From Herbiconiux ginsengi (lineage in GTDB: Bacteria > Actinomycetota > Actinomycetes > Actinomycetales > Microbacteriaceae): a stretch of DNA of 64,000 nucleotides. The notes beneath the pieces were generated by a model. The model was given only the letters and a program-made list of their open reading frames with translations. It searched no databases and had not been told where the DNA came from. Every line of letters begins with the position of its first letter. Position 1 is the first letter of the stretch. Made by a program: the position numbers and the translations under genes. The stretch lies in the NCBI RefSeq assembly GCF_900107435.1, contig NZ_FNPZ01000001.1:96960-160959 (forward strand), given 5' to 3'. Below are positions 26,357 to 34,390 of the stretch, piece by piece.

Positions 26357-27043
26357 ATGTCGTCAGAAACCATCTCATCAGAGTTCGCCGAGGAGGTGCG
26401 GCACGCGATCTACACGCGGTTCGCGGCGACCGGGGCGGCCTCCACGGTCGACGAGCTGGCGACGGCGCTCGGCCAGGAGCCGGCGCTCGTCGCGGCGGCG
26501 TTCGACCGTCTGGCGACCGAGCGGCACGTGGTGCTCGACGCCGAGCGGCGCATCCTGATGGCGCATCCGTTCGCGTCGATCCCGCTCGGGTTCTCGGTGA
26601 TGGGGCCCGACACGCTCTGGTGGGGCGGGTGCGCGTGGGACTCCTTCGCCATCCCGCACCTCGTGCCCGACGCCCCGGAGGTGCTGGTGGCCACCACCTG
26701 CCCGAACTGCGGCACCGCGCACGCCTGGACGGTGGGGCGGGATGCGCCTCCCGCCGGCACCCAGGTGGCCCACTTCCTCGTGCCCACGGCCCACATCTGG
26801 GACGACGTGGTGCACACCTGCGCGCACCAGAGCATCTTCTGCAGCACCGACTGCGTCGCCGAGTGGCTCGCCCACGAGAAGCTCGAGCAGGGCTACACGA
26901 TGACGCTCGACACCCTCTGGCGGCTCGCGGCGCACTGGTACGAGGGCCGGCTGGACACCCCGTACACCCGCCGCGATCCGCAGACGGCGGCCGCCTATTT
27001 CCGCAGCGTGGGCCTCGACGGGCCGTTCTGGGGACTCGACTGA
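26357..27043 (+). CDS. alkylmercury lyase (MerB)-like protein
   Basis: 228 residues from ATG 26357, with GAGG at 26344-26347. An N-terminal winged-helix-like part (about 20-75) precedes the NosL/MerB-type domain. GGCAWDSF places Cys92 and Asp95 with the spacing of the catalytic Cys96/Asp99 of MerB; FCSTDCVAEW gives Cys162 and Cys166, one of which may correspond to Cys159. A CPNC pair is also present. MerB cleaves carbon-mercury bonds. No merA, merR or merT is nearby, so the mercury role is uncertain. A 7-bp repeat TATCCTC (26304-26310) can pair with the GAGG-containing GAGGATA (26344-26350). Confidence 0.75.
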   Translation: MSSETISSEFAEEVRHAIYTRFAATGAASTVDELATALGQEPALVAAAFDRLATERHVVLDAERRILMAHPFASIPLGFSVMGPDTLWWGGCAWDSFAIPHLVPDAPEVLVATTCPNCGTAHAWTVGRDAPPAGTQVAHFLVPTAHIWDDVVHTCAHQSIFCSTDCVAEWLAHEKLEQGYTMTLDTLWRLAAHWYEGRLDTPYTRRDPQTAAAYFRSVGLDGPFWGLD

Positions 27044-27084
27044 GGCAGGGCCGCCTGCCGGATCGAACGGTCAGCTGATCGAGG

Positions 27085-27090
27085 TACATT
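27085..27090 (+). promoter_or_regulatory. -10 element TACATT for a leaderless DUF2510 gene
   Basis: TACATT ends 7 bp before ATG 27098, the TANNNT-to-start spacing of leaderless actinobacterial genes; no Shine-Dalgarno is present and no good -35 is visible. Confidence 0.5.
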
Positions 27091-27097
27091 CGAAGAC

Positions 27098-27475
27098 ATG
27101 AGCCTTCTCCCGCAGGGCCGGATCGGTCCGGGCTGGTACCCCGACCCCGAAGCGACCGATGTGCTCCGCTGGTGGGACGGCTATCGCTGGACCGACGACT
27201 TCGCGCCGCGAGCCGTCGACCCGGCCGACAGCCGCAACGGCTACGCCACGGCCTCGCTCGTGTTCGGCATCGTGTCGATCGGCTTCAACGTGCTCTTTCT
27301 GCCGAGCGTGCTCGCGGTGGCGTTCGGATTCGCCGGACTGAGCAAGGCGCGACGGATGGGCATGGGGCGCGGACTCGCCATCGCCGGAATCGTGCTCGGC
27401 GCCGTGGGCGTGATGTTCATGATCGCGCTGATCGTGCTCGTCGTCACCATCCGCGCCGTCACCGTCGCGCACTGA
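27098..27475 (+). CDS. small membrane protein with DUF2510 and DUF4190 domains
   Basis: 125 residues. Residues about 10-35 (GWYPDPEATDVLRWWDGYRWTD) are the tryptophan-rich DUF2510 motif; two transmembrane helices follow (about 50-78 and 92-120) with the DUF4190-type GLSKARRMGMGRGLAIAGIVLG between them. Function unknown; common in actinobacteria. Confidence 0.85.
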   Translation: MSLLPQGRIGPGWYPDPEATDVLRWWDGYRWTDDFAPRAVDPADSRNGYATASLVFGIVSIGFNVLFLPSVLAVAFGFAGLSKARRMGMGRGLAIAGIVLGAVGVMFMIALIVLVVTIRAVTVAH

Positions 27476-27483
27476 GACGCCCC

Positions 27484-27590
27484 TTCACACAGGGGCGAAG
27501 CGGGCGTAAAATGGTGCTCAGGTAGGGATGATTTCCACTGAAGACCCCCGCTCAGTCAGCACCGGCTGGGCGGGGGTCTTTCTGTGCGCG
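27484..27590 (+). ncRNA. candidate small RNA: orphan promoter followed by an intrinsic terminator
   Basis: TTCACA (27484-27489) and TAAAAT (27507-27512) are separated by exactly 17 bp. The predicted start near 27519 is followed by a 15-bp stem, 27541-27555 with 27566-27580 (one G-T), a 10-nt loop and a TCTTTCTG tail, giving a transcript of about 65-70 nt with no gene behind it. The hairpin also sits between convergent genes and may simply terminate them; the promoter is what argues for an RNA. Confidence 0.5.
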
Positions 27591-27606
27591 GGCTCGCTCA
27601 GCCCAC

Positions 27607-28533
27607 TCAGGGAGCGACGTAGCGGATGCCCCAGGCGAGTTCCCACCGCTCCCCCGGTCGCAGCCAGCGCAGCCCCTGGCCCGAGTTGAAGGCGTCGGCC
27701 GGCGCGGTCATCGGCTCGATCGCCACCGCCGGACGCGGGCCGTCGGGAGCGGCGAAGTTCTGCGGGGTGAACACCTGCACGTAGCCGAAGCTGTCGTCGG
27801 CCCAGAGCTCCACACGGCGGCCGTCGGGGGCCTCGAGTCGCTGCACGCTGCGGCCGTCGTGCGTCGCGACCCCACCGAAGCCGTGGTCGATCGTGAGGCC
27901 AGCGACCCGGCGCCCCTGCGTGAGGTCGAAATCGGTGCCCGCCACGTCTTCTTCGGAGACGGGGATCTGCTTGTCGTCGGTGAGGAAACGCGTGCTCGCG
28001 TCGATCGTGAGCGTCAGTTCCCCCACGGGCAGGTCGCCGATCGCGAGATACGGATGCGCGCCGACGGCGACCGGTGCCGCCTGATCGCTCTCGTTGAGGA
28101 TGGTGTGGGTCACCGTCATCCCGTCGGCCGTGAGCCGGTGCTCGACGGTGGTCTCGAGCAGGAACGGATAGCCGTGCTGCGGATAGACGGTCGCTCCCTG
28201 CAACACCCGATGCGGCTCCCGTTCGAGCAACCGATACCCCGTCGATCGCAGCAGCCCGTGAATGGCGTTCCCCTGCTTCGGCTCCGTGATGTCGAGCTGC
28301 TGCGCCGCGCCGGCCAGCGTCCACCGTCCGCCCGCCACCCGATTCGGCCACGGCACCAACACGATCCCCGCCGCCCCCGGCGGAGTGGATGCCTCGGAAA
28401 ACGTCTCAACGAGCGCCACCCCGTCCACCTCTAGCGCACGAATCCCCGCAGCCACCTGGGTGACGATGGCGGTCACCACTCGACCTTCACCATCGAAGCG
28501 AAGCGAGTACTGATCTCCCGTGGGTGCGCGCAC
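27607..28533 (-). CDS. aldose 1-epimerase family protein
   Basis: 308 residues, galactose mutarotase-like beta-supersandwich. Catalytic-type residues are visible in HGLLRSTGY (His), VAVGAHPYL (His) and the C-terminal AVAIEPMTAPADAFN (Glu). Interconverts sugar anomers. Start ATG or GTG near 28533 (MRAPTGDQ). Separated from folD by a 91-bp palindrome. Confidence 0.88.
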   Translation of the reverse strand: MRAPTGDQYSLRFDGEGRVVTAIVTQVAAGIRALEVDGVALVETFSEASTPPGAAGIVLVPWPNRVAGGRWTLAGAAQQLDITEPKQGNAIHGLLRSTGYRLLEREPHRVLQGATVYPQHGYPFLLETTVEHRLTADGMTVTHTILNESDQAAPVAVGAHPYLAIGDLPVGELTLTIDASTRFLTDDKQIPVSEEDVAGTDFDLTQGRRVAGLTIDHGFGGVATHDGRSVQRLEAPDGRRVELWADDSFGYVQVFTPQNFAAPDGPRPAVAIEPMTAPADAFNSGQGLRWLRPGERWELAWGIRYVAP

Positions 28534-28559
28534 GCTTCAACCCTACCCGCCGCCCGATA

Positions 28560-28650
28560 GGGCAGGCGGGGCGGCGGGTTTTGCCTCCCGCCGCCTTTGA
28601 GCTCCGCTCAACCCTTAGGCGGGAGGTGAAACCCGCCGCCCCGCCTGCCC
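28560..28650. repeat. long GC-rich palindrome between folD and the epimerase gene
   Basis: Arms 28560-28592 and 28618-28650 pair at 31 of 33 positions; the 25-nt centre contains a nested TTGAGC/GCTCAA hairpin. It lies 20 bp beyond the folD stop. It may terminate folD, but the length exceeds an ordinary terminator and there is no T-tract. Confidence 0.75.
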
Positions 28651-28670
28651 GCTAGAGGCAATCCAGAACG

Positions 28671-29552
28671 TCAGCGAGCCTGCCGCTCCGCCTCTTCCAC
28701 AACGTTCGCCAACAACATCGCCCGAGTCATCGGCCCCACCCCACCGGGAACCGGCGACAAGAACCCCGCGACCTCCGCCACGCCGGGATCGACGTCGCCC
28801 ACGAGTCGCGCCTTGCCGGTCTCCTCGTTCACGATGCGGGTGATGCCCACGTCGAGCACCGCCGCACCGGGCTTCACCCAGTCGGGCTGGATGAGGCCGG
28901 GCACACCCACCGCGGCCACGACGACATCCGCTCGCCGCACCTCGGCGGCGAGGTCCACGGTGCGGGAGTGGGTGAGCGTGACCGTGGCGTCGATGCCCTT
29001 GCGGGTGAGCAGCAGCCCGAGCGGGCGGCCCACGGTGAGACCGCGACCGACCACGACGACATGCTTGCCCGGCAGGCTCACGCCGTAGCGGGTGAGCATC
29101 TCGACGATGCCGGCCGGCGTGCACGGCAACGGCGAGGTGAGCTCGCCCTCGACGCCCAGCACGAGGCGGCCGAGGTTCGTCGGGTGCAGACCGTCGGCAT
29201 CCTTCGCCGGGTCGATCAGTTCGAGCATCGCGTTCTCGTCGATGCCGTTCGGCAGCGGCAGCTGCACGATGTAACCCGTGACCGACGGGTCGGCGTTCAG
29301 GGCTGCGATCGCGTCGCGCACGTCCGGCTCGCTCGCGGTGGCCGGCAGGTCGACACGGATCGACTCGATGCCCACCTCGGCGCAGTCGCGGTGCTTGCCC
29401 GCGACGTAAGAGATCGACCCGGGATCGTCTCCCACGAGCAGTGTGCCGAGCCCCGGAACGACGCCGCGCTCGCGCAACGCGGCGACCCGCTCGCGGATCT
29501 CGGCCTTGAGGGCCGTGGCCGTGGCGACGCCGTCGAGACGGACCGCTACCAC
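28671..29552 (-). CDS. folD: bifunctional methylenetetrahydrofolate dehydrogenase / methenyltetrahydrofolate cyclohydrolase
   Basis: Interconverts 5,10-methylene-, 5,10-methenyl- and 10-formyl-tetrahydrofolate. 293 residues; [15 protein letters not shown] contains the catalytic Lys, YIVQLPLP and the Rossmann segment [17 protein letters not shown] are FolD signatures, and the C-terminal [18 protein letters not shown] is intact. GTG 29552 lies inside the 3' end of glyA (7-bp overlap), coupling production of one-carbon units to their conversion. Confidence 0.96.
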   Translation of the reverse strand: MVAVRLDGVATATALKAEIRERVAALRERGVVPGLGTLLVGDDPGSISYVAGKHRDCAEVGIESIRVDLPATASEPDVRDAIAALNADPSVTGYIVQLPLPNGIDENAMLELIDPAKDADGLHPTNLGRLVLGVEGELTSPLPCTPAGIVEMLTRYGVSLPGKHVVVVGRGLTVGRPLGLLLTRKGIDATVTLTHSRTVDLAAEVRRADVVVAAVGVPGLIQPDWVKPGAAVLDVGITRIVNEETGKARLVGDVDPGVAEVAGFLSPVPGGVGPMTRAMLLANVVEEAERQAR

Positions 29553-30820
29553 TGCTCGAGGCCCGGGTAGAGCGGGAAGGCCGCCGTGAGCTCGAGCACG
29601 CGGGTGCGGAGCGCCGTGACATCCGGAGCCGGCTTGAGGGCCGTGGCGATGATGTCGGCGACCTCGGTGAACTCCACGTCGCCGAAGCCGCGGGTGGCGA
29701 GGGCGGGCGTGCCGATGCGCAGGCCCGAGGTCACCATCGGGGGGCGCGGGTCGAACGGCACGGCGTTGCGGTTCACGGTGATGCCCACCTCGTGCAGGAT
29801 GTCTTCGGCCTGCTGGCCGTCGAGCTCCGAGGTGCGCAGGTCGGCGAGCACGAGGTGCACGTCGGTGCCGCCGGTGAGCACGTCGACGCCGGCCTCCCGC
29901 GTGTCGTCGGAGGTGAGGCGATCGGCCAGGATGCGGGCGCCCGAGAGGGTGCGCACCTGGCGGTCCTTGAACTCGTCGGTGGCGGCGAGCTTGAATGCGG
30001 TGGCCTTGGCGGCGATGACGTGCATCAGCGGTCCGCCCTGCTGGCCGGGGAAGACGTTGGAGTTGAGCTTCTTCGCGAGCTCCATGTCGCGGCTCACGAT
30101 GAAGCCGGAGCGCGGGCCGCCGATGGTCTTGTGCACGGTCGACGACACCACGTCGGCGAAGGGCACGGGAGAGGGATGCAGGCCCGCCGCCACGAGACCG
30201 GCGAAGTGCGCCATGTCGACCCAGAGCTTGGCGCCGACCTCGTCGGCGATGGCACGGAAGGCCGCGAAGTCGAGCTGGCGCGGGTAGGCCGACCAGCCGG
30301 CGATGATGACCTGCGGCTTGTGCTGCAGCGCCTTGTCGCGCACCACGTTCATGTCGACCAGGAAGGTCTCGGGGTCGACGCCGTAGGAGACGGCGTTGTA
30401 GAGCTTGCCGGAGAAGTTGAGCTTCATGCCGTGGGTCAGGTGCCCGCCGTGTGCCAGCTCGAGGCCCAGGATGGTGTCGCCCGGCGTCGCGATGGCACTC
30501 AGCACGGCCGCGTTCGCGGTGGCGCCGGAGTGCGGCTGCACGTTCGCGTACTCGGCGCCGAACAGCGACTTCGCGCGGTCGATGGCGAGCTGCTCGGCGA
30601 TGTCGACGAACTCGCAGCCGCCGTAGTAGCGCCGGCCGGGGTAGCCCTCGGCGTACTTGTTGGTGAGCACGGAGCCCTGGCTCTCGAGAACGGCGCGGGG
30701 CACGAAGTTCTCGGAGGCGATCATCTCGAGCGTGCCGCGCTGGCGGTCGAGCTCGAGCTGCAGCACCTCGGCGATCTCGGGATCGACCTCAGACAGCGGA
30801 GAATTGAAGGTGTCGGACAA
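29546..30820 (-). CDS. glyA: serine hydroxymethyltransferase
   Basis: PLP enzyme converting serine plus tetrahydrofolate to glycine plus methylene-tetrahydrofolate. 424 residues; SENFVP, the PLP lysine region [13 protein letters not shown], and [12 protein letters not shown] are diagnostic. A good AAAGGAG precedes the ATG. The 137-bp upstream region contains a GATGGT-G-ACCATC palindrome (30912-30924), a possible operator; I see no known riboswitch there. Confidence 0.97.
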   Translation of the reverse strand: MSDTFNSPLSEVDPEIAEVLQLELDRQRGTLEMIASENFVPRAVLESQGSVLTNKYAEGYPGRRYYGGCEFVDIAEQLAIDRAKSLFGAEYANVQPHSGATANAAVLSAIATPGDTILGLELAHGGHLTHGMKLNFSGKLYNAVSYGVDPETFLVDMNVVRDKALQHKPQVIIAGWSAYPRQLDFAAFRAIADEVGAKLWVDMAHFAGLVAAGLHPSPVPFADVVSSTVHKTIGGPRSGFIVSRDMELAKKLNSNVFPGQQGGPLMHVIAAKATAFKLAATDEFKDRQVRTLSGARILADRLTSDDTREAGVDVLTGGTDVHLVLADLRTSELDGQQAEDILHEVGITVNRNAVPFDPRPPMVTSGLRIGTPALATRGFGDVEFTEVADIIATALKPAPDVTALRTRVLELTAAFPLYPGLEQW

Positions 30821-30957
30821 GACTGGCTCCTTTTCGGCGTGACGGACTGATGATGAGTTCGGAATCCGTATCGACCCAGGCGCGCGGCCGAATCCCTGTC
30901 CGTCGCTTCCCGATGGTGACCATCTGATACGCCAGTTGCGACGCGAGTCAGCTTACC

Positions 30958-32205
30958 TCAGACGCGCCGTGCTCGGCGAGTGAGTGCCGGGGTCGCGGCG
31001 AGCAGCCCGCCGGCGAGCACGAGCGCGATCAGGTAGATCCACGGCAGCGAGGTCAGTCCCAGCGAGTCGAGGAAGAGGGAGCCGACCAGCGCCCCGATGC
31101 CGATGCCAGCATTGAAGGCGGAGGAATAGAACGCGCTCGACGTGTCGCGGATCTCCGGCGACGCCGCGTGCATCAGACGCGTGGGCAGCAGCGTCGGCAC
31201 GACACCGAACGCCACGCCCCAGACGAAGAACGCGCCGATGGCCACCACGGGGTTCGCGGCGAACACCGCGAGCAGCAGCACCGAGACACCGGTCGCGGCC
31301 AGTGCGACCACGAGCCCCGTGGTGGGCCGGCGGCCGAACACCGCACCGGCGGCGAAGACGCCGATCGCACCGGCGCCGCCGTACACCAGCAGGAGCAGCC
31401 CTACCTGGCCCTCGGGCACACCCATCTGGCCGATCATGAAGGGAGCGATGTAGGTGTAGAACGCGTAGTTGCCGATCATGATCACCGCGACCAGGATGCA
31501 GATGAGGGCGACCACGGGGATGGTGGGGTCGAGCGGTGCGTGGCGCCGGGCGACCCGGAGCGCCCGGGTGTCGGTCGAGGGTGCGAGGTGCTTGCGGTGG
31601 TCGACCCGCGGCAGCAGCAACAGGATGAAGACGGCGCCGAGGAGCGCCAGCGCACCGATGCCGAAGAACGGCACGCGCCAGCCCCAGGCGTGACCGACGG
31701 CCGTGGCGAGCGGAACGCCCAGCACGAAGGCGAGCGTGCCGCCACCGGTGGTGATGGCCACGGCGCGGCCGATCTGGTCGCGCGGCACGAGGTGCGCGGA
31801 GTAGGCGCCCACGACGCCCCAGAACACGCCGTGCGCCATGCCGCCGACGACACGAGCGCCCACCAGCACCTCGAAGTTCGGGGCGAGCCCGCCGACGGTG
31901 CTGGAGATCGCGATCGCCACGAGCACCAGCATGAGCAGCAGATGCCGCGGAATCCGGCGGAACAGGAAGGTCAGCGGAACGCTCGTGAGCACCACGGCGA
32001 ACGCGAAGACGCTGATCAGCAGGCCGGTCTGCGATTCGGAGACGCCGAGCGAGCTGCTCATCTCGGGCAGCAGCCCGGTCGGGATCATCTCGGCGGTCAC
32101 CGAGAGGAAGACGGCGACTGCGAGAACGATCAGGCCGCCCCAGGGGAAGCGTTTCACGACGGGCGCAGCGCCCGTCTGAGGCAAAGTTGTGGTCACGGAG
32201 TGCAC
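30958..32205 (-). CDS. MFS transporter, DHA1 (AraJ/sugar-efflux-like) family
   Basis: 415 residues, 12 predicted transmembrane helices in two halves. Motifs: TAEMIPTGLLPEMSSSLGVS at helix 1, LTFLFRRIPRHLL as motif A-like loop, GARVVGGMAHGVFWGV, and the central hydrophilic loop about 195-225. This subgroup exports sugars, arabinose-like compounds or drugs. GTG 32205 is preferred; GTG 32196 is possible. A perfect 14-bp palindrome GCGAACCGGTTCGC (32310-32323) lies in the divergent gap with purU. Confidence 0.88.
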   Translation of the reverse strand: MHSVTTTLPQTGAAPVVKRFPWGGLIVLAVAVFLSVTAEMIPTGLLPEMSSSLGVSESQTGLLISVFAFAVVLTSVPLTFLFRRIPRHLLLMLVLVAIAISSTVGGLAPNFEVLVGARVVGGMAHGVFWGVVGAYSAHLVPRDQIGRAVAITTGGGTLAFVLGVPLATAVGHAWGWRVPFFGIGALALLGAVFILLLLPRVDHRKHLAPSTDTRALRVARRHAPLDPTIPVVALICILVAVIMIGNYAFYTYIAPFMIGQMGVPEGQVGLLLLVYGGAGAIGVFAAGAVFGRRPTTGLVVALAATGVSVLLLAVFAANPVVAIGAFFVWGVAFGVVPTLLPTRLMHAASPEIRDTSSAFYSSAFNAGIGIGALVGSLFLDSLGLTSLPWIYLIALVLAGGLLAATPALTRRARRV

Positions 32206-32422
32206 ACCTATTCGAAGACAACTCGAAAACGGCGGACAGAGGAGGCCCCTGCGGTTTCGACGCCGCGCCTACCTGACGACCTGACGAACCGTGGCGGAAC
32301 AGAGAGCCCGCGAACCGGTTCGCCTTCGTACATGCCCGAGGACGAACGATATCCGCTCATCCACTGACTAGTGTAGCTCAGGGGAACCCGTGGGCAAGGG
32401 GTCCGGACATGAGGAGAGTTGC

Positions 32423-33280
32423 ATGGCGCTGCCGCACAATCACTGGGTGCTCACGTTCGTGTGCGCCGACCTGCCTGGGATCGTGCACGCGGTGAGCGGC
32501 GCCGTCGTCGCCTCCGGCGGCAACATCACCGAGAGCCAGCAGTTCTCCTCGGCCGACACGGGGCGCTTCTTCATGCGCCTGCAGGTGGAGTCGGAGGCAT
32601 CCCGCGGCGAGTTCGAGGCGGCGCTGGCGCCCGTGGTCGAGCGCTATGACATGACCTGGCGGCTCGACGTGGTGGGTCGCCCGCTCCGCACCCTGGTGCT
32701 GGTGTCGACGGCGGCGCACTGCCTCAACGACCTGCTGTTCCGTCAGCGTGCCGGACAGCTGCCGGTGCAGATCCCGCTGGTGCTCTCGAACCACGGATCG
32801 CTGCGCGACCTGGCCGGGTTCTACGACGTGCCGTTCGAGTCGCTGCCGGTGACGGATGCCGCCTCCAAGGCGGCCTTCGAACAGCGCGTGATCGACGCGG
32901 TCGACGAGCACGACATCGAGCTCGTGGTGCTGGCGCGCTACATGCAGATCATCTCGCCCGAGCTCTGCGAGCGGCTCGCGGGTCGGCTGATCAACATCCA
33001 CCACTCCTTCCTGCCCGGGTTCAAGGGCGCGAACCCCTACAAGCAGGCGCACGCCCGCGGTGTGAAGCTGATCGGCGCCACGGCGCACTTCGTCACCAGC
33101 GACCTCGACGAGGGCCCGATCATCGAGCAGAACGTGGTGCGCGTCGACCACACGCGCACGCCCGCCGAGCTGGTGGCGATCGGTCAGGATGAAGAGAGCC
33201 GCACGCTCACCCAGGCGGTGAAGTGGTTCGCCGAAGACCGCGTGCTCCTCGACGGCGCCCGCACCATCATCTTCCGCTGA
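32423..33280 (+). CDS. purU: formyltetrahydrofolate deformylase
   Basis: Hydrolyses 10-formyl-tetrahydrofolate to formate and tetrahydrofolate. 285 residues from ATG 32423, chosen over GTG 32390 because GAGGAG (32411-32416) is 6 nt upstream. An N-terminal ACT domain (about 5-85; FVCADLPGIVHAVSG) precedes the formyl transferase domain with LVVLARYMQI and HHSFLPGFKGANPY, which hold the catalytic His. Function fits nearby glyA-folD and the formyl-THF users purH and purN at 60-62 kb. Confidence 0.95.
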   Translation: MALPHNHWVLTFVCADLPGIVHAVSGAVVASGGNITESQQFSSADTGRFFMRLQVESEASRGEFEAALAPVVERYDMTWRLDVVGRPLRTLVLVSTAAHCLNDLLFRQRAGQLPVQIPLVLSNHGSLRDLAGFYDVPFESLPVTDAASKAAFEQRVIDAVDEHDIELVVLARYMQIISPELCERLAGRLINIHHSFLPGFKGANPYKQAHARGVKLIGATAHFVTSDLDEGPIIEQNVVRVDHTRTPAELVAIGQDEESRTLTQAVKWFAEDRVLLDGARTIIFR

Positions 33281-33324
33281 GTCCATTGCGCCGACTCGGG
33301 TTCGGACTCATCGCGGTCGCGTAC

Positions 33325-33401
33325 TGACTAGTTTTTGCGCAAATAGCGAGGACCGGCGCGCTATAGGGGTCGGTCCTCGCTATTTGCGCAAAAACTGGTC
33401 A
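33325..33401. terminator. 31-bp palindrome between convergent purU and nagB1
   Basis: Arms 33325-33355 and 33371-33401 pair at 30 of 31 positions (the exception forms a G-T in RNA), 15-nt loop. Contains runs of five T and five A, so it can terminate both convergent transcripts, but its stem is unusually long. Confidence 0.75.
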
Positions 33402-33492
33402 CGCCGAGCGGGGCGGGGTGCTTGAGAGCAGCGGCGGCTGATCCTTTCGGATGAGGTCGAGCTTCGACCGATCTCGTGGCACGCAGCTCGCC

Positions 33493-34278
33493 TCACGCGA
33501 CTCGGGGCTTGAACTCCTGCACCGAGCGGTAGTAGTCGGCGAGGGCAAGGCCGGAGGCTGCGGCCTCGTCGACCACGACCGTGGCGTGCCGGTGCAGCTG
33601 CAGGATGGAGGCCGGCCAGCGGCTCGAGAGCGGTCCCTCGACGGCGTGCGCGATCGCATCCGCCTTCTCAGCCCCCTGGGCCACGAGGAGGAGGCGCCGT
33701 GCGTCGCCGATGGTGCCGAGGCCCTGCGTGATGCAGTGCACGGGCACCTGGTCGGGAGAGTCGAAGAAGCGGGCGTTGTCGGCACGGGTCTGCGGCGCCA
33801 GGGTCTTCACGCGGGTGCGGGAGCTGAGCGAGGAGCTCGGCTCGTTGAAGCCGACATGCCCGTTGCGGCCGATGCCGAGCAGCTGCAGCTCGATGCCGCC
33901 GGCACCGGCGATCGCGGCGTCGTAAGCAGCCGCCGCGGCGTCGGCGTCGGCCGCGGCGCCGTCGGGCACGTGAGCGTTGGCCGGATCGATGCCGAGCGGC
34001 CGCACGATCTCCCGGCTGACCACCGCCGCGTAGCTCTCGGGGTGGCCCGCGGGCAGGCCCACGTACTCGTCGAGCGCGAACACGGTGACGGCCGAGAAGT
34101 CGACGCGCCCGGGTGCCGACGGCGCCGAGAGCTCGGCGAGGCGCTGGTAGGTGGCTCCGGGCGACGACCCGGTGGCCACGCCGAGCACGGCATCGGGCCG
34201 CGACCGCACCACCCCCGCGATGATGTCGGCCGCAACCCGCGCGACCTCGTCGGGTGTGTCGGTGATGATGATCTCCAT
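33493..34278 (-). CDS. nagB: glucosamine-6-phosphate deaminase, paralogue 1
   Basis: Converts glucosamine-6-phosphate to fructose-6-phosphate plus ammonia. 261 residues from ATG 34278 (GAAAGG upstream). Signatures: GVATGSSPGATYQ (phosphate loop), FALDEYVGLP (catalytic Asp), GIGRNGHVGFNEP, RVKTLAPQTRADNARFF. The residue at the E. coli Asp141 position is Asn, as in many Gram-positive NagBs; the second copy at 43050 has Asp. Last gene of the murQ-transporter-kinase operon, after a 112-bp gap that holds a palindromic repeat. Confidence 0.94.
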   Translation of the reverse strand: MEIIITDTPDEVARVAADIIAGVVRSRPDAVLGVATGSSPGATYQRLAELSAPSAPGRVDFSAVTVFALDEYVGLPAGHPESYAAVVSREIVRPLGIDPANAHVPDGAAADADAAAAAYDAAIAGAGGIELQLLGIGRNGHVGFNEPSSSLSSRTRVKTLAPQTRADNARFFDSPDQVPVHCITQGLGTIGDARRLLLVAQGAEKADAIAHAVEGPLSSRWPASILQLHRHATVVVDEAAASGLALADYYRSVQEFKPRVA

Positions 34279-34307
34279 CGCGTGCCTTTCGTGCGTCGAG
34301 CCCCTCA

Positions 34308-34364
34308 CCGAGACGTCACTTTCCGCGCTGTGTGCGGAGTTTCGCGCGGAAGGTGAAGTCTCGG
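34308..34364. repeat. palindromic intergenic repeat, copy 2 (shared with 17835-17892)
   Basis: Left arm 34308-34327 is identical to the 20-bp left arm of copy 1; the right arm 34345-34364 pairs at 18 of 20 positions; loop 17 nt and unrelated to copy 1. Located between the kinase gene end and nagB1 start within one operon. Confidence 0.8.
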
Positions 34365-34390
34365 CGGGGGTCAGGGGTGGTCGGCGGGGT

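Noticed and set aside
27528-27624. Small ORF starting ATG 27528 within the candidate small RNA
   Set aside because: It runs through the terminator hairpin into the antisense side of the epimerase gene, with no ribosome-binding site; considered accidental.
30821-30957. Riboswitch (glycine, THF or SAM type) upstream of glyA
   Set aside because: No conserved core of these classes was found; only a short palindrome and an ordinary Shine-Dalgarno.
32310-32323. SOS (LexA) box between the MFS gene and purU
   Set aside because: GCGAACCGGTTCGC has a 2-bp centre between GAAC and GTTC; the actinobacterial SOS box needs 4 bp. Kept only as a generic palindrome.
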